From assembly GCA_038239195.1 (NCBI GenBank), contig JBBSEZ010000205.1, positions 1-16,783 on the forward strand: a stretch of DNA of 16,783 bases, read 5' to 3'. The DNA is from JBBSEZ01 sp038239195 (lineage in GTDB: Bacteria > Planctomycetota > Planctomycetia > Gemmatales > Gemmataceae). The position numbers and the translations under genes were made by a program. Shown here one piece after another: positions 7,306 through 13,865 of this stretch. Under the pieces are notes generated by a model. The model had not been told where the DNA came from and ran no database searches. It was given only the letters and a program-made list of their open reading frames with translations. Position 1 is the stretch's first letter. Each line of letters starts with the position of its first letter.

Positions 7306-7848
7306 TTACTTGGTCTCGCGGAAGCTCCCGACGATCTCCTCGATCGTCTTGCGATGGCTTTTCATGTCCGAGCTGGCGCCGACGACCTGGTAGAAGGCCC
7401 CTTTGCCTTCCACCGTGGTGTGCAAATAGTGGATGGGCCGGCGATTCACCCACCCCTGGACCTCGTACCGCACCGCGGGCAGGCCGCCGACGACCAGGTC
7501 GAGGGGCCCCCGCACGATCTTGCCGTCCTCCGCGATCTTGCGGAGCTCCTCGACCGTGTTCTTCGCATACGCGCGGTAGCTCAGGGGCTTGACGAGGTCG
7601 CTTCTCTCCCGTGGCAGGACGATGACGGAGCCTTGTCGCTTGTTGGCGACCTCCAGCACGACGCCGTCGCGCGGCTTGCGGGCCTGCATCCAGTCCTCCG
7701 GCACGCGGAGCTCGCACCGTCCGTCGGCCGACGCGACCGCGGAGGGCCCGCCCGAGGCGACCCTGGCCGGCTCGGGCGGCGCCCCGCGGCCACAGCCCAA
7801 CGCCGCCAGGCCCCCGAGCAGCGGCGCGAGGCAACGCCTGTGCTTCAT
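7306..7848 (-). CDS. Probable lipoprotein of unknown function
   Basis: The product is 180 residues from the ATG at 7848. GAGGGC, which overlaps the hisG stop codon, lies 4 bases upstream; this fixes the start in preference to a TTG five codons earlier. The leader MKHRRCLAPLLGGLAALGCG has a basic start, a hydrophobic core and Cys19 in an ALGC lipobox-like context (not the canonical LAGC), so lipid attachment is probable rather than certain. After a Pro/Ala/Ser linker, residues about 48-178 form a compact domain with CELRVPEDWMQ, VANKRQGSVIVLPRE, LPAVRYEVQGWVN and FYQVVGASS, and the ending HRKTIEEIVGSFRE. This pattern, including the late F.I..SFR, resembles PsbP/DUF1795-like folds, an inference from pattern only. 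It is the last tightly spaced gene of the apt-his cluster, though nothing links it to histidine synthesis. Confidence 0.75.
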   Translation of the reverse strand: MKHRRCLAPLLGGLAALGCGRGAPPEPARVASGGPSAVASADGRCELRVPEDWMQARKPRDGVVLEVANKRQGSVIVLPRERSDLVKPLSYRAYAKNTVEELRKIAEDGKIVRGPLDLVVGGLPAVRYEVQGWVNRRPIHYLHTTVEGKGAFYQVVGASSDMKSHRKTIEEIVGSFRETK

Positions 7849-7855
7849 TGTGCCC

Positions 7856-8734
7856 TCAAGCAATGATCTTGTTCAGCGGATACTCGACGATCCCCTTCGC
7901 CCCGGCCTGCTTCAGCTTCGGCACGATGTGGCGCACCACGCTCTCGTCCAGCACCGTATTGACGGCCACCCACTCCGGGCTCGACAGCGACGACACCGTC
8001 GGCATCTGGAGCGCCGGCAGGATCGCCAGCACCGCCGGCAACTGCTCCCGGCCCACGTTCAGCATCAGGCCGACCTTGCCCTCGGCCGCCATCGCCCCTT
8101 GCAGCATCAGCACCATGTCGTCGATCTTCTCGCGCTTCCACGGCTCCGCGTAGGCCCCCTCGTTGGCGATGAAGCGGGTCGTGCTTTGCAGCAACTCTTC
8201 GAGGATGCGCAGGTTGTTCGCCTTGAGCGACGAGCCCGTCTCGGTCACCTCCACGATGGCGTCCGCCAGCCGCGGCGGTTTCACCTCCGTCGCCCCCCAG
8301 CTGAACTCGACCTGCGCCGTCACCCCGCGCTCCGCCAGCCAGCGCCGCGTCAGGTTCACCACCTCCGTCGCGATGCGCTTGCCTTGCAGGTCCTTGACGC
8401 TGCGGATCGACGAATCGTTGGGCACGGCCAGCACCCAGCGCACGGGGCGCCGGCTCACCTTGCTGAAGACCAGCTCGGCCACCTCCTTGACCTTGGCGTC
8501 GTTCTCCAGCACCCAGTCGTGGCCGGTCAGCCCGCAGTCGAGCAGGCCGTCCTGCACGTAGCGCGGCATCTCCTGCGCCCGGATCAGCGTACACTGGATC
8601 TCCGGGTCGTCGATGGCCGGGTAGTAGCTGCGGCTCTGGAAGGTGACCTTGTAGCCGGCCTTGCGGAACAACTCGCCGGTCGCCTCCTGGAGGCTGCCCG
8701 CCGGGATGCCGAGCTTGAGGACCTGTTCGCTCAT
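7856..8734 (-). CDS. hisG: ATP phosphoribosyltransferase, long form (HisG)
   Basis: HisG catalyses the first step of histidine synthesis, joining ATP and PRPP to phosphoribosyl-ATP. The 292-residue product fits the long (HisG-L) form, which carries its own C-terminal ACT-like regulatory domain (about 218-292) and does not need HisZ. The catalytic part begins LKLGIPAGSLQEAT; the PRPP-binding segment DAIVEVTETGSSLKANNL is at residues 158-175. GVTAQVEFSWGATEV and IDDMVLMLQGAM are also typical. The regulatory domain is the expected site of histidine feedback inhibition, by family knowledge. The ATG (8734) overlaps the hisI stop as ATGA, so translation is coupled, and the hisG TGA overlaps the next ribosome site. 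No hisZ, hisE or other his gene is in the window, so the pathway is dispersed in this genome. Confidence 0.96.
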   Translation of the reverse strand: MSEQVLKLGIPAGSLQEATGELFRKAGYKVTFQSRSYYPAIDDPEIQCTLIRAQEMPRYVQDGLLDCGLTGHDWVLENDAKVKEVAELVFSKVSRRPVRWVLAVPNDSSIRSVKDLQGKRIATEVVNLTRRWLAERGVTAQVEFSWGATEVKPPRLADAIVEVTETGSSLKANNLRILEELLQSTTRFIANEGAYAEPWKREKIDDMVLMLQGAMAAEGKVGLMLNVGREQLPAVLAILPALQMPTVSSLSSPEWVAVNTVLDESVVRHIVPKLKQAGAKGIVEYPLNKIIA

Positions 8735-9105
8735 TGTTGGTACACCTTCGCCGGGTCGAAAAGCCGCTCGCCGACCACCTCGAGCCCGCCTTCGGTGACG
8801 CGGCGGAAGAAGCAACTCGCATACCCTTCGTGGCAGGCGGCCCCGCCGATCTGATGGACCTTGAGCAAGATCGTGTCGGCGTCGCAATCGACGTAGACCT
8901 CGACCACCTCCTGCACGTTCCCGCTCTCCTCGCCCTTGCGCCAGAGCTTGTTGCGGCTGCGGCTGAAGTAGACGGCGCGGCGCGTGCGCACGGTCTCCTC
9001 GTAGGACTCCTTGTTCATCCACGCCAGCATGAGTACCTGGCCGGTGGCGACGTCCTGCGCGATGGCCGGGACGAGCCCGCCGGACTTGTCGAAGTCGGGT
9101 TGCAT
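8731..9105 (-). CDS. hisI: Phosphoribosyl-AMP cyclohydrolase (HisI)
   Basis: HisI opens the adenine ring of phosphoribosyl-AMP, the third step of histidine synthesis, in the cytoplasm. The 124-residue product is the single-domain form; the HisE pyrophosphohydrolase domain found fused in enterobacteria is absent, so HisE must be encoded elsewhere. Diagnostic motifs are AWMNKESYEET, LWRKGEESGN, VDCDADTILLKVHQIG and AACHEGYASCFFRR. D73, D75 and D77 are the expected Mg ligands and C74, C91 and C98 the expected Zn ligands. The ATG at 9105 is followed by a normal N-terminus; the upstream gene ends 18 bp away. Its stop overlaps hisG by 4 bases. Pairing hisI directly with hisG is sensible for balanced expression but skips hisE. 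Confidence 0.97.
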   Translation of the reverse strand: MQPDFDKSGGLVPAIAQDVATGQVLMLAWMNKESYEETVRTRRAVYFSRSRNKLWRKGEESGNVQEVVEVYVDCDADTILLKVHQIGGAACHEGYASCFFRRVTEGGLEVVGERLFDPAKVYQQ

Positions 9106-9123
9106 GGTTGTCTCCGAGGCCTC

Positions 9124-9792
9124 TCAGCGGAACGCGCGTTTCACGTCGGGGTTGTTGAGCACCACGAGCGACCAGATGCCGAACGGGAGCCCGAAAATGC
9201 AGCAGACGGAGCAGGGGACCATCGCCACGATGCTCCCCGCCATCGCCCACCCGTAGTTCCGCAGGTTCTTCATCTGCACGCCCCCCATCAGGACGGTTGC
9301 CGCCCAGGCAAAGCCGAGGATCATCCCACACACTCTCCCGCTGAGGTTGCCGGCCAACTCGGCTTCGTTCATCCGCTGACCCATGCCGGCCCCGAGGATG
9401 GCGATCCCCAGCGCGTTCGCGAACAGGCCAAACGTGGCCCAGGCGAGCGCCAGGCCGCCCACGATCATCAGCGCCAGCGCGGGCCCCGCCACCTGCACCC
9501 GGGCGCGGGCGCGGCGAGCCCGCCGCTCGGCCTCCTCCTCTTCCTCCCAGTCGCTCTCGCGCGGGACAGGGCGGGGCCGGGGCGGAGGCGCCGGTCTCGT
9601 CTCCGGCCTATCCTCCGGCCCCCGAATCCCCTCCGATCGCGACTCCGCCTCCTCGTGCGGAGGCGGTTGCGGCCGATCGAGCTCGGCGGTGAACGTCGTC
9701 TGGCAACTCGGGCACTTGACGAGCGTGCCGACCAACTCGTCGGGGGCTCGCAGCACCCGGTCGCAGGAGGGACAGCGCACTTCGATCGGCAT
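9124..9792 (-). CDS. Zinc-ribbon membrane protein (double CPSC, acidic/basic linker, helices)
   Basis: The product is 222 residues from the ATG at 9792, with GGGAGGG 4 bases upstream. The N-terminus VRCPSCDRVLRAPDELVG plus VKCPSCQTTF gives a CX2C-X16-CX2C zinc ribbon (C7, C10, C27, C30), as in MJ0042-type domains. A low-complexity linker follows (about 38-98), first Pro/Arg/Glu-rich, then EEEEE and RRARRARAR. Three or four hydrophobic segments (about 102-135, 152-172 and 183-212) make it an inner-membrane protein. The last part, NYGWAMAGSIVAMVPCSVCC then GLPFGIWSLVVL, is a pattern I recognise from many planctomycete membrane proteins without known function. The zinc domain is probably cytoplasmic. 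It sits between apt (23-bp gap) and hisI (18-bp gap), inside an operon-like row with no evident metabolic link. Confidence 0.88.
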   Translation of the reverse strand: MPIEVRCPSCDRVLRAPDELVGTLVKCPSCQTTFTAELDRPQPPPHEEAESRSEGIRGPEDRPETRPAPPPRPRPVPRESDWEEEEEAERRARRARARVQVAGPALALMIVGGLALAWATFGLFANALGIAILGAGMGQRMNEAELAGNLSGRVCGMILGFAWAATVLMGGVQMKNLRNYGWAMAGSIVAMVPCSVCCIFGLPFGIWSLVVLNNPDVKRAFR

Positions 9793-9815
9793 GGGGCCCT
9801 CCCCTTTAGAGGCAG

Positions 9816-10328
9816 TCAGTACGAAATCAGGCTGAACACCTCGTGCGGCGCCAGTTTCGCCCGCCCTTGCAGGAAGCCCAGTTCGATCAGAAAGGCGCAG
9901 CCCACCACGCGCCCTCCGGCCTTGTCGACGAGCTGGCAGCCGGCCTGCATCGTCCCTCCCGTGGCCAGCAGGTCGTCGATCAGCAGCACCCGCGCACCCG
10001 GCGTGATGGCGTCCACGTGAACGTGCAGCTCGGCACTTCCGTACTCCAGGTCATAGGAATAGGAGTGCGTCCGATAGGGCAATTTGCCCGGCTTGCGCAG
10101 CGGCACCAGCGGCTTGCGCAACTCCAGCGCGACGGGCGCCGCGAACAAAAACCCGCGCGCCTCCGCGGCGGCGATCACGTCGACGTCCCGGCCGGCGGCG
10201 TGGGCGGCCAGGAGGTGGGTGGCGTGGCGGAACGCATCGGGAGAAGCCAGCAGGGGCGTAATGTCCTTGAACCGGATGCCCGGCTTGGGAAAATCGGGGA
10301 CGTCCCGGATGTACGCTCGCAGGTCCAT
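9816..10328 (-). CDS. apt: Adenine phosphoribosyltransferase (Apt)
   Basis: Apt converts adenine and PRPP to AMP and pyrophosphate in purine salvage, in the cytoplasm. The 170-residue product is the usual family length. It begins MDLRAYIRDVPDFPKPGIRFKD (shown in part: IRDVPDFPKPGI, FKDITPLL), nearly diagnostic for Apt. EARGF (56-60), RKPGKLPY (78-85) and the PRPP loop VLLIDDLLATGGT (114-126) are all intact. The ATG at 10328 has GAGGG 6 bases upstream. It is the first gene of the leftward row apt, zinc-ribbon protein, hisI, hisG, lipoprotein, and a candidate promoter lies at 10359-10387. Apt and HisG both consume PRPP, and AMP is a known inhibitor of HisG enzymes, so co-expression could have meaning, but that is inference. 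Confidence 0.97.
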   Translation of the reverse strand: MDLRAYIRDVPDFPKPGIRFKDITPLLASPDAFRHATHLLAAHAAGRDVDVIAAAEARGFLFAAPVALELRKPLVPLRKPGKLPYRTHSYSYDLEYGSAELHVHVDAITPGARVLLIDDLLATGGTMQAGCQLVDKAGGRVVGCAFLIELGFLQGRAKLAPHEVFSLISY

Positions 10329-10358
10329 GCCCAGCCCTCATGCGTCGCCACCCTCAGA

Positions 10359-10387
10359 GGTTTACGACATCCCCCCCCGCGAGGCAA
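10359..10387 (-). promoter_or_regulatory. Candidate promoter for the apt-hisI-hisG row
   Basis: Read on the minus strand, TTGCCT (10382-10387) and TAAACC (10359-10364) are 17 bases apart, with a spacer holding a run of eight G. Transcription would start near 10352, about 24 bases before the apt ATG. The -10 match is weak (three of six). The -35 overlaps the ribosome site of the divergent acetyltransferase gene, so the two directions may interfere. Confidence 0.32.
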
Positions 10388-10389
10388 CC

Positions 10390-10842
10390 ATGCCGCTATC
10401 CGTCCGCCCCGCCACCGCCGCCGACGCGCCCGCCCTCGTCGAGCACAACCTCCGCATGGCCGAAGAGACCGAGGGCAAGGCGCTCGACCGCGCCATCCTC
10501 GCCGCCGGCGTCGCCGCCGCGCTCGCCGACCCGCATAAGGGCCGCTACTTCGTCGCCGAGGAGGAAGGCGTCGTCGGCCAGTTGATGCTCACCCTCGAAT
10601 GGAGCGACTGGCGCAACGCCTGGATCTGGTGGATTCAGAGCGTCTACGTCCGGCGGGATGCGCGGCGGCAAGGCGTCTTCCGGGCGCTCTACGAGCACGT
10701 GGTTGAGGCAGCGCGGGCCGAGCCGGACGTGATGGGGCTGCGGCTGTACGTGGAGAACGGCAACGAGGCGGCGCAGCGGGTTTACGAGCGGTTGGGGATG
10801 AAGCGGGCGGGGTATCTGGTGATGGAGCGGGTGCCGGTGTGA
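10390..10842 (+). CDS. GNAT family N-acetyltransferase
   Basis: The product is 150 residues from the ATG at 10390, with GAGG (10381-10384) 5 bases upstream; longer in-frame starts run into the apt gene and are rejected. The start SVRPATAADAPALVEHNLRMA is the classic first strand and helix of GNAT enzymes. The acetyl-CoA-binding motif A is IQSVYVRRDARRQGVFRAL (residues about 82-100), with RRQGVF as the R/Q-x-x-G-x-G/A variant loop. Motif B follows in LRLYVENGNEAAQRVYERLGM and KRAGYLVME (fragments). It should transfer an acetyl group from acetyl-CoA to an amine or protein N-terminus; the substrate cannot be predicted. It is divergent from apt across 61 bp and separate from the unknown gene downstream (93-bp gap). 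Confidence 0.92.
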   Translation: MPLSVRPATAADAPALVEHNLRMAEETEGKALDRAILAAGVAAALADPHKGRYFVAEEEGVVGQLMLTLEWSDWRNAWIWWIQSVYVRRDARRQGVFRALYEHVVEAARAEPDVMGLRLYVENGNEAAQRVYERLGMKRAGYLVMERVPV

Positions 10843-10935
10843 GGGATTGGGCAGGCCCCTGCGCGGCGGTGGCGAAGCAGGCCATTCATGCCCCTCGTCT
10901 CCTGGCCCCGGTGCAGAACACCATTCGAGGTTACC

Positions 10936-11385
10936 ATGCAAGAACAACCCGATCGGGCAGTGCAAAGATGGGGATTGTTGGCCAAGGGCTCGTCGCAGCG
11001 GTGGGACGTCGACGTCAACGAGTCCCACGACGGGGAGGAGTGGGAACTTGAAATCGACGGCCCTCACGCCTATCTCCGATTCCAGGTTCGAGACCTGAAC
11101 GCCGTCGTAAGCGCGCTGCATTTCCTCCAGTGCGAGGGCCACCCGGGCCGGGCCCTCGGTCCTGGTGAAGCGCAAGACGAGGAGGGCGCTTTGGCCCTGG
11201 GCTGGTTCGGGGGCGCTCCCGTTTCGCTTCTGTGGGACAATGAAGACTTTCCAAGATGTTTTCTCGTCGTGGCCCCTGAGACGGGCGGATCGCTTCGGCT
11301 GAGCCTCGACGCGGAAGACGTCCGAATGCTCGTTCGAGCTCTGCGAGACGTCGTGGATGACTTGCCCCACGCGGACCGTCCGTAA
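10936..11385 (+). CDS. Unknown soluble protein, 149 residues
   Basis: I do not recognise this gene. The ATG at 10936 is preferred over an earlier in-frame ATG (10888) because GAGG (10927-10930) lies 5 bases before it. The protein has no signal peptide or membrane helix. Its first two thirds look beta-rich with alternating polar/hydrophobic stretches (RWDVDVNESHDGEEWELEI, YLRFQVRDL, ALGWFGGAPVSLLWD), followed by RCFLVVAP, LRLSLDAEDV and a final helix RMLVRALRDVVDDLP. The composition is acidic. It resembles small immunity-like or structural proteins of planctomycetes in overall form only. It converges with the 115-aa gene over a 20-bp gap, so neither has an obvious terminator there. Confidence 0.6.
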   Translation: MQEQPDRAVQRWGLLAKGSSQRWDVDVNESHDGEEWELEIDGPHAYLRFQVRDLNAVVSALHFLQCEGHPGRALGPGEAQDEEGALALGWFGGAPVSLLWDNEDFPRCFLVVAPETGGSLRLSLDAEDVRMLVRALRDVVDDLPHADRP

Positions 11386-11405
11386 CACGGCCCTGCCGAA
11401 TGATT

Positions 11406-11753
11406 TCATCGTGCGTAGGCTTCGCCACCGTCGAGCCCCTCCCTCACGAGTTGTTGGGGCCTCTTCACTCCGGCGTCCGAGCGCATCTGGAGGAGGTCGC
11501 CCCAGAGGTCGCGGAGCCGACTGCGCAAGTGGCCCGACGCGCTCAACTCGGCAGGGGCAAAGGTGCCGGAGACCTGATCGGGGAAGCCCGAAATTCGCAG
11601 CACGTACAAGGTGCGCCCGCGCTCGTCCCTGGTCTGTTCCCACTCCGCGCGCACGCGCCCGGCCGATGGCCCCAGGACTTCTTCCAGACATTTCGTCGCC
11701 TGCTGGAGCAGGGCGCTTCCCCCCTTGTCGATTTCGCGGTCCGTGACGCTCAT
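11406..11753 (-). CDS. Unknown small protein, 115 residues
   Basis: The product is 115 residues from the ATG at 11753, with GGGAGGG about 7 bases upstream. No signal peptide or membrane segment is present. An N-terminal helix (about 10-30, GSALLQQATKCLEEVLG) is followed by a beta-like segment RVRAEWEQTRDERGRTLYVLRISGF, written here as AEWEQTRDERG and LYVLRISGF, then FAPAELSA and a helix with LRSRLRDLWGDLLQMRSD. The pattern of a W.Q..D..GR.LY.L.I strand followed by LWGDLLQ suggests a conserved planctomycete family, but I know no function. The upstream region carries an 8-bp dyad overlapping a -10-like box, so it may be regulated by a DNA-binding protein. Confidence 0.65.
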   Translation of the reverse strand: MSVTDREIDKGGSALLQQATKCLEEVLGPSAGRVRAEWEQTRDERGRTLYVLRISGFPDQVSGTFAPAELSASGHLRSRLRDLWGDLLQMRSDAGVKRPQQLVREGLDGGEAYAR

Positions 11754-11788
11754 CGCGAGCCCTCCCGAATTCCGACTGGGCAGGGTTT

Positions 11789-11820
11789 ATTCTATCGGGA
11801 ACTGCCGAGCCGCGATAGAA
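11789..11820 (-). promoter_or_regulatory. Dyad TTCTATCG-N15-CGATAGAA with -10-like box upstream of the 115-aa gene
   Basis: TTCTATCG (11790-11797) and CGATAGAA (11813-11820) are perfect inverted 8-mers separated by 15 bases. On the minus strand TAGAAT (complement of 11789-11794) matches TATAAT at five of six positions and overlaps one half-site; transcription would begin about 30 bases before the ATG at 11753. No good -35 box is seen. The spacing of the half-sites (about 23 bp centre to centre, two helical turns) suits a dimeric regulator. Confidence 0.4.
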
Positions 11821-11852
11821 GCGGGCGGATGGAAACTCGCCCTGCCGCCCCA

Positions 11853-13493
11853 TCATCCCTGCGTCCCCCCGAAGGTCAGCTCTCCCTGCCTCCGCTCCGG
11901 CCGTACCAGCCGCACGCGCACCGCGTCCGTCTGCCGCCACGCCCCGCGCAGCCACTCCTCCACCATCTCCGCCGTCGTCCCCTCTGGCAGGAATAGCGCC
12001 GCCGTCCCGTGCTCCGCCGCGCCGTGCAGCGCCCCTGCCGCGCGCAGCTGCGCCTTCGCCGGCGCCGTTTCCTCCCACGGCGTCAGGCCCGCCACCGTCT
12101 CGCCCAGCCGGAAGTCGAATGGCCCGTCCACGCACGTGTCCATCCGCGTCGCCAGCCCGTCCTGGCGCAACACGTCGCGCATGCGCTGCACCACCTGCTT
12201 GCCGAAATCGAGCGCCTCGCCGCCCTGCGCAAGCCCCCGGCCCACGAACGCCTTGACCACCTCGTCGAGCCCCAGCGGCGCCACCACCAGCCGCGCCCGG
12301 TCGAGCAAGAAGCCACTCGTCACCAGCGGCGCCCCGGCCGGGCGCTCCCGGTCGAGCCGGCGCAGGAACTGGCGCTTCTGCACGGCCGCGCTCAGCGCCA
12401 GCCGCGCCAGGCTCCCCAGGCGCTGGAGGAAGCGCTCCGTGCCCCCGCCCGGCCCCGGCTGGGCGGCGAGCGCCGGCAGGTTGAGCCCCACGGTCAGCAA
12501 CACCGCCGGCGCCCTCCGGTCCAGTCCCTCCGCCAGGGCCATCGGCCGGCGCGGCCGATCGAACGCAAACCCGATCGCCGTCCCCTCCAGCGCTCGCCTC
12601 ACCACGCGCAGGAGGCGCTCGCGCCCGCCCGCCTCGAAGTCGCGACCCCCCAGGTGCCAGTCGATGCGCCAGCGCCCCGCCGGCAGGGCCAGGAGCTCGT
12701 CGAACAGCGCCTCGGCCCGCTCCCCCCCTTGTGCGCCCTCGCCCCGCGCTCCGAAGAGCGGGCCCTGCGCCAGCGCGCTGGCCCACGACGGCGCTGGCTC
12801 GGCGTTGAGGTTGACCACCGCCCGGGCGCCCGTCGCGCGCAGCCCCAGGGCCACCTCGCTGGCGAGCTCGCGCGGCGTGCGGCCCTCTCCCAGCAAGTAT
12901 TCGGGCCCGTCAAGGGCGAGAAAGTCCCCGGCGACGGCGCGGGCTTCCTCCAGCGCGGCGCTCAGATCGACACCGGCGCGCGGCGGGCCCACCACGCACC
13001 CGGCCAACTCGCCGGGCGCTTCCAGGCCCGTCAACACTACGAGCCCGTCGGCATGTGCTGCCACCAGGTCGCGCGCGAATACGGCTTGCAGCGTGTAGGC
13101 GCTGGCACACTCCGCCAGCACCTTGCGGAAGGGGCGACCCGCGTCGAAGCGCAGTACCACCTCGCGGTTCGCCCCTACGAGGGCCTCGCCATCCGGGGCG
13201 AGCCTGCGCTGTTCGGCGCCGGCGGCAAAGGCCTCGGCCAGCGCGGGCTGGCCGAGCTCGCGCACCACCTTGACGACGACCTCGGCAATCGCTTCCGTCG
13301 TCGGGGCCTCGCCCGCGCTCTCGGCGGCGAGAAAGTACGTGACGCCGTCGGCCAGCTCGCGCGCCAGGAAGGCGTCGGGGCGGCCCAGGCCCTCGCCGGT
13401 GGCGAACAGGGCGCGGCAGATCTTGTCGGCCTCGAACGGCACCCGCCGGCCGTCCCGCTTGATTGCCCACTCCGGTGCGCGCGGCTCGCTCAT
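11853..13493 (-). CDS. ATP-cone protein with degenerate anaerobic ribonucleotide reductase (NrdD)-like body
   Basis: The product is 546 residues from the ATG at 13493, with AAGGAG 7 bases upstream. Residues about 9-95 are a clear ATP-cone (IKRDGRRVPFEADKICRALF, then PTTEAIAEVVVKVVRELG), the nucleotide-sensing module of ribonucleotide reductases and NrdR. The remainder follows the order of class III reductase (NrdD) landmarks: AECASAYTLQ, then AHADGLVVLTGLE before C167, VLLTVGLNLPALA (NrdD: TINLPRIA-like), VQKRQFL, and near the end ALHGAAEHGTAALFLPEG (NrdD: YHALTNGGH-like). Only four Cys are present (C26, C129, C167, C454). The NrdD zinc CxxC pairs and the C-terminal glycyl-radical RVxGY motif are missing, and no Cys stands where the MGCRS thiyl site is expected. 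It is therefore probably not a reductase but perhaps a nucleotide-binding regulator or scaffold. The NrdD link is from remembered alignments. Confidence 0.75.
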   Translation of the reverse strand: MSEPRAPEWAIKRDGRRVPFEADKICRALFATGEGLGRPDAFLARELADGVTYFLAAESAGEAPTTEAIAEVVVKVVRELGQPALAEAFAAGAEQRRLAPDGEALVGANREVVLRFDAGRPFRKVLAECASAYTLQAVFARDLVAAHADGLVVLTGLEAPGELAGCVVGPPRAGVDLSAALEEARAVAGDFLALDGPEYLLGEGRTPRELASEVALGLRATGARAVVNLNAEPAPSWASALAQGPLFGARGEGAQGGERAEALFDELLALPAGRWRIDWHLGGRDFEAGGRERLLRVVRRALEGTAIGFAFDRPRRPMALAEGLDRRAPAVLLTVGLNLPALAAQPGPGGGTERFLQRLGSLARLALSAAVQKRQFLRRLDRERPAGAPLVTSGFLLDRARLVVAPLGLDEVVKAFVGRGLAQGGEALDFGKQVVQRMRDVLRQDGLATRMDTCVDGPFDFRLGETVAGLTPWEETAPAKAQLRAAGALHGAAEHGTAALFLPEGTTAEMVEEWLRGAWRQTDAVRVRLVRPERRQGELTFGGTQG

Positions 13494-13520
13494 GGGAGAG
13501 CTCCTTTCTCGCCGCAGCGC

Positions 13521-13529
13521 ATTGTAGCA
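13521..13529 (-). promoter_or_regulatory. Candidate extended -10 promoter of the ATP-cone gene
   Basis: On the minus strand TGC followed by TACAAT gives an extended -10 (TG-N-TACAAT, five of six in the hexamer) with transcription starting near 13514, about 20 bases before the ATG at 13493. No clear -35 is present; the expected position falls at the edge of the large inverted repeat, which could influence access. Confidence 0.42.
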
Positions 13530-13542
13530 ACAACGCATTTAA

Positions 13543-13599
13543 CCGACGAGCTCTGCTGGCCGCGATGGCGATACCATCGCGGCCAGCAGAGCTCGTCGG
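13543..13599. repeat. Perfect 26-bp inverted repeat with 5-base loop
   Basis: The arms 13543-13568 and 13574-13599 are exact reverse complements, with loop CGATA. Each arm contains GAGCTC and GGCCGCGATGG. It lies 36 bp downstream of the stop of the 76-aa gene and 50 bp upstream of the ATP-cone ATG, both on the minus strand. It could act as a terminator for the first gene, although the following TTAAAT is only a weak T-tract, or be a dispersed palindromic element of the genome. No matching copy was noticed elsewhere in the window. Confidence 0.85.
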
Positions 13600-13634
13600 C
13601 TACTCGGGAGAAGGAGGCGTACTCGCCCCTTCGA

Positions 13635-13865
13635 TCAGCTCAACACAGGGACCACGTCCAGCACCGTCTCGTGAAGGGGCAGCGGGACGGCGTCGTCGCC
13701 CACGATGCGCGCATCCCAGGTGCGTCGGCAGCTCGGGCAAAGGAACCGGATCTCCCGCTTCGTGGGGCACAGCGGGCTGTGCGAGTCGTGCTTGCCCTGG
13801 GGGAAGATACAGCCCTTCCAGCGGCACCCATCGTGCGGACAGTGGACGAAGTAGTCGGTCAACAT
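13635..13865 (-). CDS. Small Cys-rich zinc-binding-type protein, 76 residues
   Basis: The product is 76 residues from the ATG at 13865, with GGAGGA about 7 bases upstream. It starts MLTDYFVHCPHDGCRWKGC and continues to FLCPSCRRTWDARIVGDDAV (parts shown). Cys at 9, 14, 19, 33, 43 and 46 and His11 could form one or two zinc sites, the last pair being a CPSC knuckle. The motif order (YFVHCPH.GC.W.G, then F.CP.C...W.AR.VGDD) looks like a conserved planctomycete family of unknown function. There is no membrane segment, and the C-terminus (PLPLHETVLDVVPVLS) is hydrophobic but short. A promoter candidate lies at 13913-13941. It is followed by the 26-bp inverted repeat and then by the ATP-cone gene on the same strand. 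Confidence 0.78.
   Translation of the reverse strand: MLTDYFVHCPHDGCRWKGCIFPQGKHDSHSPLCPTKREIRFLCPSCRRTWDARIVGDDAVPLPLHETVLDVVPVLS

Noticed and set aside
10396..12786. A 796-codon minus-strand open frame spanning several genes
   Set aside because: It is antisense or out of frame to the acetyltransferase, the unknown 149-aa gene, the 115-aa gene and the ATP-cone gene, and consists of low-complexity Gly/Arg/Ala sequence.
13635..13865. The idea that the zinc protein supplies in trans the zinc module missing from the NrdD-like protein
   Set aside because: Cys spacing (9, 14, 19, 33, 43, 46) does not match the CxxC...CxxC arrangement of NrdD, and there is no glycyl-radical motif; adjacency alone is too weak.
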